A stretch of DNA of 46,109 bases. Source: a virus. The notes below the pieces were generated by a model, which saw nothing but the letters and a program-made list of their open reading frames with translations, did no database searches and was not told the DNA's origin. Below, one piece after another: positions 1 through 6,605 of this stretch. The stretch's first letter is position 1, and the number at the start of each line of letters is the position of its first letter. The stretch is taken from the IMG/VR virus record IMGVR_UViG_3300031753_000011, positions 1 through 46,109 of that record; one strand, written 5' to 3'. A program made the position numbers and the translations under genes.

Positions 1-325
1 TCAAGTACTTTATTTTAACGGGGGCTTTAGTTCTTATTTGGTGATATTATTAAATAGTTATAATAGTGGAACATCTTTGTTATCAGCACGTTGCGAGAGT
101 TTAAGAAGAGAGGAGTTGTGTTACTAACTTCTAATACTCTTACTACTCGGTGTATATTACTCTGTGTGTACATTGCGTTCTCTCGGATACTATTGCGTTC
201 TTCCTGTCAAGAGTTTTTTCACAGTCCAGATAATATTCCTGTAGGCGTGGTCCTGTCAAGAGAATATTTACTCCTGTTGGTTTCCCAGTGGGAAAATGAG
301 CGCTACGTGGTTTGGAATTGCGCGA
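1..325. other. AT-rich left end without a convincing gene
   Basis: This stretch is visibly richer in A and T than the rest of the window and holds no ORF I trust. A plus-strand reading frame from 91 runs into the 3' end of the helicase-methyltransferase gene and has no recognisable domain. The region holds repeated TTACT pentamers (121-125, 140-144, 157-161, 268-272) and two TTGACA boxes read on the minus strand (205-210 and 254-259). If the molecule is circular or permuted, this region joins the equally AT-rich right end to form a non-coding block of about 0.5 kb between two convergent operons. I see no direct terminal repeat between the two ends. Confidence 0.6.
230..259 (-). promoter_or_regulatory. 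Candidate sigma70-type promoter pointing left
   Basis: Read on the minus strand, TTGACA (254-259) is followed after 18 bases by TATTAT (230-235), a good match to the consensus. It points out of the left edge of the window, away from all annotated minus-strand genes, so its product would be a short RNA or a transcript entering the sequence that joins position 1. A second TTGACA at 205-210 has no good -10 box. Confidence 0.45.
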
Positions 326-2527
326 CTACTCTTTTACGAAGAGACCAGCGGAGACTTGCTGAGCAGCACGGAGATTGAGAACCGCTTGCTTGAAGTACGA
401 TTCTTTCAACTCAAATCCGATGAAGCGTCGATTTAGTTTTACCGCTACGTGGCCCTCGCTGCCAATGCCGGCGAACGGTGAGAGTACTAAATCGTTTGGA
501 TTGGTCCACAACTCCAGCGCGCGTTGAATTACTTGCAGTTGCAGCGGGCAGATGTGCCGCTCGTCCTCGTGTTCGCGTGCGGATTCTTTCTGCAACGTGT
601 CGCTTGGATTTATGTCCATCCACACCGGCGAAGCATAGCGCTGCCAAACTTGCACAGGGAATGTTTCGTTGGTGTGCGTCACGCGTTCGGGATTGTCGCC
701 GCGCTTGCGCATGGTCACAAGATAATCCGGTATACCTTGCCGCGACATGCAGGAATCTTTCTTGAGTTGCTTGTGCAGGAGCCCGAGCGCTTTTGTGCGT
801 TGCATCGCTGTAACTGGATCTTTCCAGATGCACACTTCGCTGTGGTAAACGAATCCTGCCTCTTGAAAAATGCGGATCATGTCGCCGCGAAAGTCCGATA
901 TACCAATGATGCCGTCGCGTTCCTTGGATGTCGGCAAATTCATGCAATGGAAACTGAGCAGCCGACCGGGCATCAACACGCGGTGCAGCTCGATCGTGAT
1001 AAATCGGAAGTGATGATAGAAGTCAGCGTGCGTGCGACAGTTCCCCATGTCGCGCTCGCTCGAAGAGTACGTGTACAGCGAAGCGAACGGCGGCGAGAAG
1101 ATCGAATAGTGCAGGCTGTCCGTCTCAATCTCTTTGATGAGGTCTACGCAATCGCCTAGCTTCATTTCCCAGTTGTCTGCTTTTTCCGTTCGTGTTTTGT
1201 ATGCGACCTTCTGCCGCAAGTTCTCGCCGTGAATCTGTTTTTGGTTTAGCTCTTGCATGTGATTCACCATTTCTTCGGCCATGCGCGCGGCGTCCTTTTC
1301 TTTTCGTTTGATGTTCTCGGTGACTGCTCCCTCGTTCGCGCTGGTTACGATGTAGCAGTGCACTGGTTTGGTTTGTCCGAATCGCCAGCAACGGCGCACC
1401 GCTTGATAGAATTGCTCGTAGGAATCGCTGAGACCGAAAAAAACAACATTCGGGCAGTGTTGCCAATTCATCCCGAATCCGCAGATGGATGGCTTGCTGA
1501 CAAGCACGCGAATCACGCCCTCGGAGAATCCGAGCATGCGAGACTCTTTGTCCTCGCGGTCGTCGGACCCGCGAATATCGACGGCATTCTTTATCATCGC
1601 AACTGCCGCGTCGCTCTCCGCATTCAGGTTGCACCAGATGAGCCACGGCTCTTTTTTCTTGGAGCCCACGATGCGCGCGACTTCTGCAGCTCGTTCCTCG
1701 ATACTGCCTGATCGCGCCTGCCGTCTCTCTTGGAGAGTTGACGCGGGCATGGCAAACAGCATTCCTTCCGTTGGCTTGTGAACGTCCACTGTCACATCAT
1801 GGAAGTTTAGATCGGGTAAAATGAATTGCTCGTCGGGATAACCCAAGTCGCTCGGCTTGCGCATCATCACGGCCCACGAACAAATCCAGCGCCAGAAGTC
1901 GCGTTCAGCGTGTCGCTTCAATCTCCATTTGGAAGTCTCTCCGCCGTCGTGGACGAAGAATGTCGAGAGCATCTCGGTGCGCGACAATGCTCCTAGAAAC
2001 TCCGAATGGTTCCCCAACTCCATGTAATCGTTTGGTGCCGGCGTTGCGGTGCACGCGAGTCGGTACGGAGTTTTGTTGAATGTGTCGATGATCTGATTGC
2101 GGAACACTCCCTCAAAGGATTTTAGTATGCTGGATTCGTCCAGCACGATTCCCTGATAGTCCGTTGCTGAGAAGTGTGACAGCATTTCGTAATTCGTGAC
2201 GGTGATTTGAGCGGAACAAGTTTCGCGCGCGTAGGTTGCGGCGATGTCAAACTTGTTGGCTTCTCGGATAGTTTGCTGTGCGACCGCGAGCGGGGCGAGG
2301 ATGAGCACGCGACCTGGCACATGCTTTGCCCATTCTAGTTGCATCGGAGTCTTGCCAAGCCCGCAATCGCAAAACAGCGCAGCGCGGCCTTTCTTGAGAG
2401 CCCATCGCACAATGTCTCGTTGAAAGTCGAACAGTTTAGGGTTGAGCTGGTCGGCGGGTATGTCTATACCGCACTCTTCTAATTTTATTTGCTTCAGTTC
2501 TAGGAAGCGCTCGTAAGCAGACTTCAT
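326..2527 (-). CDS. SNF2-like helicase fused to a DNA methyltransferase
   Basis: The protein has 733 residues. The N-terminal half looks like a superfamily 2 ATPase: Walker A GLGKT near residue 56-60, motif II LDES near 129-132, motif III TATP near 160, and a C-terminal RecA-like lobe ending in a motif VI-like QAVRRCWRFGQT near 375-386. The C-terminal part, from about residue 450, looks like an amino-methyltransferase of the beta class: the catalytic SPPF tetrapeptide near 478-481 comes before the SAM-binding FAGIGS near 685-690. Such proteins methylate adenine N6 or cytosine N4; the target sequence cannot be read here. No restriction nuclease domain or partner is visible. The start codon overlaps the stop of the upstream zinc-ribbon gene (ATGA), so it is the last gene of the leftward operon. 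Likely roles are protection of phage DNA or remodelling during replication. Confidence 0.85.
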   Translation of the reverse strand: MKSAYERFLELKQIKLEECGIDIPADQLNPKLFDFQRDIVRWALKKGRAALFCDCGLGKTPMQLEWAKHVPGRVLILAPLAVAQQTIREANKFDIAATYARETCSAQITVTNYEMLSHFSATDYQGIVLDESSILKSFEGVFRNQIIDTFNKTPYRLACTATPAPNDYMELGNHSEFLGALSRTEMLSTFFVHDGGETSKWRLKRHAERDFWRWICSWAVMMRKPSDLGYPDEQFILPDLNFHDVTVDVHKPTEGMLFAMPASTLQERRQARSGSIEERAAEVARIVGSKKKEPWLIWCNLNAESDAAVAMIKNAVDIRGSDDREDKESRMLGFSEGVIRVLVSKPSICGFGMNWQHCPNVVFFGLSDSYEQFYQAVRRCWRFGQTKPVHCYIVTSANEGAVTENIKRKEKDAARMAEEMVNHMQELNQKQIHGENLRQKVAYKTRTEKADNWEMKLGDCVDLIKEIETDSLHYSIFSPPFASLYTYSSSERDMGNCRTHADFYHHFRFITIELHRVLMPGRLLSFHCMNLPTSKERDGIIGISDFRGDMIRIFQEAGFVYHSEVCIWKDPVTAMQRTKALGLLHKQLKKDSCMSRQGIPDYLVTMRKRGDNPERVTHTNETFPVQVWQRYASPVWMDINPSDTLQKESAREHEDERHICPLQLQVIQRALELWTNPNDLVLSPFAGIGSEGHVAVKLNRRFIGFELKESYFKQAVLNLRAAQQVSAGLFVKE

Positions 2528-2694
2528 GCTCGCTCACGACACTGGTAGCACACCGCGTGTTTGTGGATGACGAAGTCGGCTTGCTTATCGCAGAACTCGC
2601 AGAGCAGCACAGCGCTTTTGCGCGGGTCCGCCGTCATCGCCTCGCGCGGCATGGGTTGCTTGCAGGTGGGGCAGATTTTAGGTTCCGCTTGCAT
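2524..2694 (-). CDS. Small zinc-ribbon protein, 56 aa
   Basis: This short gene has three CxxC pairs (CPTC near residue 8, CEFC near 32, CYQC near 49), so it probably folds around one or two zinc ions. The stop overlaps the ATG of the helicase-methyltransferase by 4 bases (ATGA), which indicates translational coupling, and its 5' end overlaps the sigma-like gene. The coupling suggests a partner or regulator of the downstream enzyme, but no family is recognised. Confidence 0.7.
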   Translation of the reverse strand: MQAEPKICPTCKQPMPREAMTADPRKSAVLLCEFCDKQADFVIHKHAVCYQCRERA

Positions 2695-2869
2695 ACTGTC
2701 CTCTCGTCGTCACAATTCCGCGTGAGAGCAACTCTGTTTTTATTTTGCGCAACGCCGCTTGCTCGATTTGATGTACGCGCATCGGCGTGACGCCAATCTC
2801 GTCCGCTATTTCCTTCAACGACTCGGCGACGTAACGGTCAATCGGCACTTGACGCTTTGGTCTCGGCAT
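2678..2869 (-). CDS. Stand-alone sigma-region-4-like HTH protein, 63 aa
   Basis: The segment with ADEIGVTPMRVHQIEQAALRKI (given here in two parts: ADEIGVTPM, then RVHQIEQAALRKI) closely resembles sigma70 region 4.2, the helix-turn-helix that reads the -35 element. Regions 1 to 3 are absent. I chose the start at 2869 (MPRPKRQ) because the frame upstream overlaps the previous gene and has poor composition. Short region-4-like proteins can act as transcription regulators or as modifiers of host RNA polymerase. Its place in the RHH-led leftward operon fits an early regulatory role. A generic LuxR/sigma-like DNA-binding protein is the alternative. Confidence 0.7.
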   Translation of the reverse strand: MPRPKRQVPIDRYVAESLKEIADEIGVTPMRVHQIEQAALRKIKTELLSRGIVTTRGQYASGT

Positions 2870-3041
2870 AAGGGCATTCACACTCAATCGACATGAGCAG
2901 CGCATCGTACCAGTCTGCTTCCTGATCGGCCCGCCTGCGGCCTTCAGGAATAATCCAACCGTTCGGGTCCAACGTCCAACCGCGACGGCCCATCTCTGCA
3001 AAGAATTTTTCTCTATTGATTTTATGCTTGTGCGCTTCCAT
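2838..3041 (-). CDS. Hypothetical protein, 67 aa
   Basis: The frame is open between overlapping neighbours: 20 bases shared with the zinc protein upstream and 32 with the sigma-like gene downstream. The N-terminus is basic (MEAHKHKINREK) and the rest is mixed charged with two cysteines near the C-terminus. I do not recognise a family. Gene packing and strand agreement are the main support. Confidence 0.6.
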   Translation of the reverse strand: MEAHKHKINREKFFAEMGRRGWTLDPNGWIIPEGRRRADQEADWYDALLMSIECECPYAETKASSAD

Positions 3042-3264
3042 TTTTCCGACCGAGCGTCCCGATAGCGCGATTAGGAATTACCTCAACGACCTTGCCGCCC
3101 TTTCCAAAGCGAACCCACTCGCTCATAACCGCTTGCCAGACCCACTCGCATCGGCAGAAGTCGCAGCGGTAATGCTCCGCTGAACATTTCGCGCAGGCGA
3201 CATACCACAATCCGCGTCCGCACTTTGGGCAATCTGCACCGAGAACGGCCTGCGCGACGCTCAT
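3022..3264 (-). CDS. Zinc-finger protein, 80 aa
   Basis: Residues CPKC, CAKC and CDFCRC in the first 40 positions form three closely spaced metal-binding pairs of a rubredoxin or zinc-ribbon type. The C-terminal half is basic and ends without a further motif. It starts 4 bases before the upstream gene stops (ATGA overlap), as expected for a coupled operon. The function is unknown; nucleic-acid binding is the usual role of such ribbons in phages. Confidence 0.65.
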   Translation of the reverse strand: MSVAQAVLGADCPKCGRGLWYVACAKCSAEHYRCDFCRCEWVWQAVMSEWVRFGKGGKVVEVIPNRAIGTLGRKNGSAQA

Positions 3265-3464
3265 CGGTACACTTCCGCAATTCGTTGGATCGCTTCTCCG
3301 ATAGCAACTGCCGCTGCAAGTCGAGCCGGTGATTCCTGCCGCACATCAGAGAGCATGTGTTGCGCGAGCACGTCGATGGTCTGCATTTCTTGCTTCAAGT
3401 TCTCGGAGATGCGCTCTAAGTTCTTGGCGCGGTCCCGCACTTGCCTCAACTCAGCATCGCTCAT
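3261..3464 (-). CDS. Predicted helical protein, 67 aa
   Basis: The sequence is rich in charged heptad-like positions (DAELRQVRDRAKNLERISEN) and should form a coiled coil, followed by an alanine-rich helix. No catalytic motif or membrane segment is seen. It overlaps the RHH gene upstream by 14 bases and the zinc-finger gene downstream by 4. A small dimeric accessory protein is the best guess. Confidence 0.6.
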   Translation of the reverse strand: MSDAELRQVRDRAKNLERISENLKQEMQTIDVLAQHMLSDVRQESPARLAAAVAIGEAIQRIAEVYR

Positions 3465-3612
3465 GCGCTTCCCTCAGAAGATTCTCACGGACCCAATCCG
3501 CTATTGATCGCTTCGCTCGCTTCGCCGCCTTGCGAATCGCTTCCAATTCCTGCGGGTACATGCGTACATTGAGGACGGCGGTTTGGCGAGGTACTTCGCT
3601 CCTTAGTTTCAT
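3451..3612 (-). CDS. Ribbon-helix-helix (CopG/Arc-like) repressor candidate, 53 aa
   Basis: The arrangement is a short beta strand (AVLNVRMYP) followed by two helices (QELEAIRKAAKRAKRS, IADWVRENLLREA), which is the RHH fold of CopG, Arc and MetJ. These proteins bind DNA as dimers through the strand. It is the first gene of the leftward operon and lies just beside an inverted repeat overlapping the -35 box of the divergent rightward promoter, so it probably represses that promoter and perhaps its own. No clear ribosome-binding site precedes the ATG at 3612. Confidence 0.75.
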   Translation of the reverse strand: MKLRSEVPRQTAVLNVRMYPQELEAIRKAAKRAKRSIADWVRENLLREAHERC

Positions 3613-3647
3613 GGACGCAGAGCGTACCAGATGTCACACGCACACGC

Positions 3648-3691
3648 AATACAAATAATCCTTGACATCCATATTTGTATTACGCAATACT
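3648..3691 (+). promoter_or_regulatory. Rightward promoter with flanking inverted-repeat operator
   Basis: TTGACA at 3662-3667 and AATACT at 3686-3691 are 18 bases apart. A perfect 10-base inverted repeat, AATACAAATA (3648-3657) and TATTTGTATT (3672-3681), brackets the -35 box, with centres 24 bases apart. This is the expected place for a repressor site, and the RHH gene lies next to it. The predicted transcription start falls on or beside the ATG at 3698, so the first mRNA would be leaderless. Confidence 0.65.
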
Positions 3692-3697
3692 GGACCC

Positions 3698-3886
3698 ATG
3701 CGAATCGTCACCAAGCGCACCGAGAACCCCACGCCAGTACGCAGTTGGGACTTCTGCGCGTACGATGCCGATACGCTAGACCTAGGATCGCTACAAGGTC
3801 TAGGCGCAACTCCAGAAGAAGCATTCCAAGATTTCGTAGACCGCTACGAAGAGAAGTATAGGATTCGACTTGAGGAGAAATTTTGA
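3698..3886 (+). CDS. Small acidic protein, 62 aa
   Basis: It is the first gene of the rightward operon. I chose the ATG at 3698 and not the one at 3662, because the upstream one lies inside the promoter -35 box. The C-terminal helix (TPEEAFQDFVDRYEEKYR) resembles the tails of HicB-like or other small antitoxin-like proteins, but the match is too weak to assign. Its first-gene position and apparent leaderless start suggest strong early expression. Confidence 0.65.
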   Translation: MRIVTKRTENPTPVRSWDFCAYDADTLDLGSLQGLGATPEEAFQDFVDRYEEKYRIRLEEKF

Positions 3887-4140
3887 ACATGCTAGAGCCT
3901 AAAGTTTTGGCGATTATTAAAGGCGTCGGCTTTGGAGTGCGCGATACTTCTCACGCGATGCTTTGGTTTACCGCGTATGAATCAGAAACCTCCGCATCCC
4001 TTCAATGCATACCGGCTGAACAAGCTGTTGAATTGCTGGAAAAACATGGCATCGCCAACGTAACAGACCTTGAAGGTAAGCCGTGTTGGCTTCAAAGAGA
4101 TAACGGCTTAATCAAATTCATAGACTTCGTGAGGATATGA
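3883..4140 (+). CDS. Hypothetical protein, 83-85 aa
   Basis: A GAGGAG ribosome-binding site lies 5 bases before a TTG at 3883 and 11 bases before an ATG at 3889; either could start the gene, and the TTG would overlap the upstream stop. The product is a soluble mixed alpha/beta sequence with no motif I recognise. It overlaps the next gene by ATGA. Confidence 0.65.
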   Translation: MNMLEPKVLAIIKGVGFGVRDTSHAMLWFTAYESETSASLQCIPAEQAVELLEKHGIANVTDLEGKPCWLQRDNGLIKFIDFVRI

Positions 4141-4355
4141 ATATGAGCGAACGTGATCCATTTCTCGTGAGCATGGAAGAACGCTGCCAAGTGAACGACC
4201 CGCTAGACATGGACGAACCCGACGCCGACGAACCGACGCAAGCGCAACGCCTCGCATATCCAAAGTGCACATTACTAACAAGTGAGGACCGACTCCAACA
4301 GTTGCTTGCCAGCGCGTACGCGCAATATTTGATTCACACGGAGATATTAAGATGA
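4137..4355 (+). CDS. Hypothetical acidic protein, 72 aa
   Basis: The ATG overlaps the previous stop (ATGA), and a second ATG follows two codons later. The middle is strongly acidic (DPLDMDEPDADEP) and the C-terminal part is predicted helical. There is no recognisable domain. It could be a small DNA-mimic or inhibitor protein, which is speculation based only on charge. Confidence 0.6.
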   Translation: MNMSERDPFLVSMEERCQVNDPLDMDEPDADEPTQAQRLAYPKCTLLTSEDRLQQLLASAYAQYLIHTEILR

Positions 4356-4546
4356 GCTATCTAAAATGCCCGACGTGTGGGCAGAGTCCCGCCCAAGACA
4401 CCGCAAGATATTGCTACAAAGACGGTACCGCTCTAATTTCAAAGAAAGCAACTTGCGATTGCGGGAATGATGTAAATCTCGTGTACGACAAGTTTTGTGA
4501 GATTTGTGGCAAATCGACAGAAAGCGCAAAAGTTGCCGAGTCCTGA
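4352..4546 (+). CDS. Double zinc-ribbon protein, 64 aa
   Basis: The order CPTC, CYKDG, CDCG and CEIC gives two ribbon-like metal sites, as in small zinc_ribbon proteins where each knuckle ends in a glycine turn. It overlaps the upstream stop by 4 bases. The cargo or partner is unknown. Confidence 0.65.
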   Translation: MSYLKCPTCGQSPAQDTARYCYKDGTALISKKATCDCGNDVNLVYDKFCEICGKSTESAKVAES

Positions 4547-4679
4547 CGATTTTCGGAGGCTGGACGAGCGACTCCAACGCTTCTTTGCGAAGCACGGCGA
4601 GCTGTGTGACTGGCTGCTGATCTGCGCGCTGTGCGCCGTCATCGCGGGGCTCGCAGGATACCTGACAGGCAAACCGTGA
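4497..4679 (+). CDS. Small single-pass membrane protein, about 60 aa
   Basis: A hydrophobic stretch near the C-terminus (WLLICALCAVIAGLAGYL) follows a charged, helical N-terminal part (DDFRRLDERLQRFFAK). The exact start is uncertain: a GTG at 4497 gives a 50-base overlap with the zinc-ribbon gene, and later starts are possible. The stop overlaps the GTG of the next gene by 4 bases, supporting that the frame is real. Confidence 0.5.
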   Translation: MRFVANRQKAQKLPSPDDFRRLDERLQRFFAKHGELCDWLLICALCAVIAGLAGYLTGKP

Positions 4680-4864
4680 TTACCTGCTACCAATGCGAGG
4701 GGACGGGGATCAATCGACACAGCGGCCATCTCTGCCCGCACTGCGAAGGCAGTGGCTACATGAATTGGTTCTTTCCACTGGTCGTCGCGGTCGGTGCGCT
4801 GACCTGTTCGGCTATTGTTTTGTACGGAGTGGAGTTGGTCGCACGATGGGCAAGGACGCTGTGA
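4676..4864 (+). CDS. Membrane-anchored DnaJ-type zinc-finger protein, 62 aa
   Basis: Two CxxCxGxG repeats (CYQCEGTG and CPHCEGSG) sit 17 residues apart in the first 25 positions, the signature of the DnaJ cysteine-rich domain, here with one pair instead of two. A transmembrane helix (FFPLVVAVGALTCSAIVLYG) follows. The start is the GTG at 4676, which overlaps the previous stop. In DnaJ these repeats bind unfolded protein; a membrane-tethered form in a phage is unfamiliar to me. Confidence 0.65.
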   Translation: MITCYQCEGTGINRHSGHLCPHCEGSGYMNWFFPLVVAVGALTCSAIVLYGVELVARWARTL

Positions 4865-5199
4865 AGCGACGGCGGATGAGCGAGGCGCAGATGTGGCTAG
4901 AGGACTATATGCAGGAACGCTACCCATACGCGAAAGTTTCCTGTGAACATCAATTTTGCCGTAGAAAATGGCGCTTCGACGTAGCAGTGGAAGAGGACCA
5001 TTATCAAATTCACAGGCAGTGGGGCTTTGAGATTGAGGGAGGTCTCTACGTTAGCGGCGCGCACGTTCGCGGACAACACTACGAAAGCGACATGGAGAAA
5101 TACAACACGGCTGCTGCTCTCGGTTGGCTCGTTTTCCGCTGGACACCAAAGCAAGTGTTGAACGGGACCGCAAAAGAATTTATCGAGCGATACCTGTGA
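4846..5199 (+). CDS. PD-(D/E)XK-type nuclease or resolvase-like protein, 117 aa
   Basis: The core FDV, then EIEGG, then a conserved HVRGQHYESDMEKYN segment and a final strand WLVFRW match small phage nucleases of the VRR-NUC/Vsr-like kind. The aspartate in FDV and the glutamate in EIEGG would bind the metal, and the lysine of EKYN may assist. I chose the ATG at 4846 because it leaves only a short overlap with the gene upstream. It sits just ahead of the ERF-type recombinase, so branched-DNA cutting during recombination is a reasonable role. Confidence 0.7.
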   Translation: MGKDAVKRRRMSEAQMWLEDYMQERYPYAKVSCEHQFCRRKWRFDVAVEEDHYQIHRQWGFEIEGGLYVSGAHVRGQHYESDMEKYNTAAALGWLVFRWTPKQVLNGTAKEFIERYL

Positions 5200-5312
5200 G
5201 TGACGACAGTAAACTTTTAGCGGAGATGGTCACGCGAGGCTGGTCGCTACTGCTCGCGGTGGGTACGACGGTTTTTATTTCGGTGCTGGCATGGCGCAAG
5301 AGGAGACGATGA
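5196..5312 (+). CDS. Very small membrane protein, 38 aa
   Basis: The GTG at 5196 overlaps the nuclease stop (GTGA) and the stop overlaps the ATG of the ERF gene (ATGA), so the peptide is locked into the coupled chain. It has one hydrophobic helix (SLLLAVGTTVFISVLAW) and a basic tail (RKRRR), typical of a positive-inside single-pass protein. The function is unknown. Confidence 0.6.
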   Translation: MSDDSKLLAEMVTRGWSLLLAVGTTVFISVLAWRKRRR

Positions 5313-5998
5313 AACTCACGGAGAAAATCTGGGCGATTCAATGCATGACGCGTAAGGTGCGGAAGAAAGGCGTTAACCCCGAACAGGGATGGGAATACCT
5401 GCGCATCGAGGATGCCGTGGGCAATGCAAAAAAGTTGATGAACCGCTACAAACTCATCCTCACTCCCGAACTGGTAGACATGAAGCGCACGGCCAACGAA
5501 AAGGGCAGCGGCTACGTCATCGACTTAACGATGGTGTGGACGCTCGAAGACATCGAATCCGAGGAGAAAATCACCTACCGAATCCCAGGATCAGGATGGG
5601 ACTACAACGATAAAGGTGTATTCAAAGCGATGACCGGCTCGCGCAAGTATGCCATCGTCCTAATATTTAATCTCGCCGTCGGCAACGACGTAGAAGAACG
5701 CGGCTCCATCGCCCGCGACAACGCGAAAGATAGACAACACGAAATTGCGGAACACAAGATCGCCAACGGCGAAGCAGGCCGGGGAGTTGACGCGGACACG
5801 CCAGCGCTGTACTACGAATGGAGCGACGCATCTCTGCGAGCGTTTATTTCCGGTGACGCTTCGTTGATGAAACTCAACGCTGATCTACTCAAGCCGCTAA
5901 AGCTAGGTCGGGATGTCGTGGCGAATCGGGCGCAGTTAGACGAGTTGAAGCTAAAATTGGAAGGGCGCGGAGTTCTGTTTAAGAGACTGGCAGCATGA
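5309..5998 (+). CDS. ERF-family single-strand annealing protein, 229 aa
   Basis: The region GWEYLRIEDAVGNAKKLM, then GSGWDYNDKGVFKAMTGSRK and YAIVLIFNLAVGNDVEE, matches the ERF/Sak recombinase family, which anneals complementary single strands during phage recombination and replication. The start at 5309 was chosen over the in-frame ATG at 5291 because an AGGAG site lies 5 bases before it and it overlaps the previous stop. The C-terminal third is variable, as usual in this family. A nuclease just upstream and an HNH protein just downstream complete a recombination module. Confidence 0.8.
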   Translation: MKLTEKIWAIQCMTRKVRKKGVNPEQGWEYLRIEDAVGNAKKLMNRYKLILTPELVDMKRTANEKGSGYVIDLTMVWTLEDIESEEKITYRIPGSGWDYNDKGVFKAMTGSRKYAIVLIFNLAVGNDVEERGSIARDNAKDRQHEIAEHKIANGEAGRGVDADTPALYYEWSDASLRAFISGDASLMKLNADLLKPLKLGRDVVANRAQLDELKLKLEGRGVLFKRLAA

Positions 5999-6348
5999 AA
6001 GCAGACCGACAAGCAACGCAAGCGCGGAAGTTTAAGGACCCGGATTCGTACATCACGCCCGACAAACGCGAAATCCTCCACGGCATGGACTGGGAGGATC
6101 GCAAGTTTGAACTGTGGCAGAGAGCGCGAGGCCAGTGCGAGTACGTGATACACCGCGACGGCTACGACACGCGATGCTTGCGTGAAGGACACGACCCGCA
6201 CCACAAAGTTTTACGCTCGATCCTGCGGGATGATCGACTCGCAGCGATTGAACTTTTATGCAGACACCATCACACCGTCGTGGACCGCGAGCAGCGGCAA
6301 CGGAAGCGCGATGCGAAAAAAGCCCGTCAAGAAGTTTCAGGATTCTAA
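5995..6348 (+). CDS. HNH-type nuclease-like protein, 117 aa
   Basis: The sequence DPHHKVLRS followed about 20 residues later by LLCRHHHTVVD resembles the beta-beta-alpha metal core of HNH nucleases: two tandem histidines, then a C/H cluster. Compared with classical HNH proteins only one CxxC-like position is kept (CEYV is incomplete), so the structural zinc may be missing. It starts in the ATGA overlap with the ERF gene. The substrate is probably phage recombination intermediates. Confidence 0.6.
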   Translation: MKADRQATQARKFKDPDSYITPDKREILHGMDWEDRKFELWQRARGQCEYVIHRDGYDTRCLREGHDPHHKVLRSILRDDRLAAIELLCRHHHTVVDREQRQRKRDAKKARQEVSGF

Positions 6349-6475
6349 CCCGTGCTATCGATGCGGGAAGCCGCGATGGTGGCATCTCAAGAATGTTTTT
6401 GAGCGGAACGATGACGGACACGTGTTCACCACCAAACTGGACGCTGCGTTGGAGCAAGGGAGGAAGCGCAAATAA
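6311..6475 (+). CDS. Small zinc-binding-like protein, 54 aa
   Basis: The ATG at 6311 lies inside the 3' end of the HNH gene in another frame. The peptide has a CYRCG knuckle followed by a tryptophan-rich stretch with a histidine (PRWWH) and a lysine-arginine tail, so it may bind one metal ion or nucleic acid. It has no recognisable family. Confidence 0.5.
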   Translation: MRKKPVKKFQDSNPCYRCGKPRWWHLKNVFERNDDGHVFTTKLDAALEQGRKRK

Positions 6476-6605
6476 CACATATGTGCTACAAGAAGCCCGT
6501 GACCGCGCGCGACACCAGCCAGGGGGAGAACTTGTAACCCCGTGTGCTTGAAGTGAGCGTGAGTGGCTATCGCCCATTGGCAGCTTTTAGTGTGGAGAAG
6601 AAAGA

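Noticed and set aside
91-378. Plus-strand ORF of 95 codons at the left end
   Set aside because: It runs into the 3' end of the helicase-methyltransferase gene, has no domain and no convincing ribosome-binding site, and lies in AT-rich DNA with repeat boxes.
6481-6537. 18-codon ORF between the small zinc protein and the 132-residue gene
   Set aside because: There is no ribosome-binding site and no overlap coupling, so the evidence is too weak.
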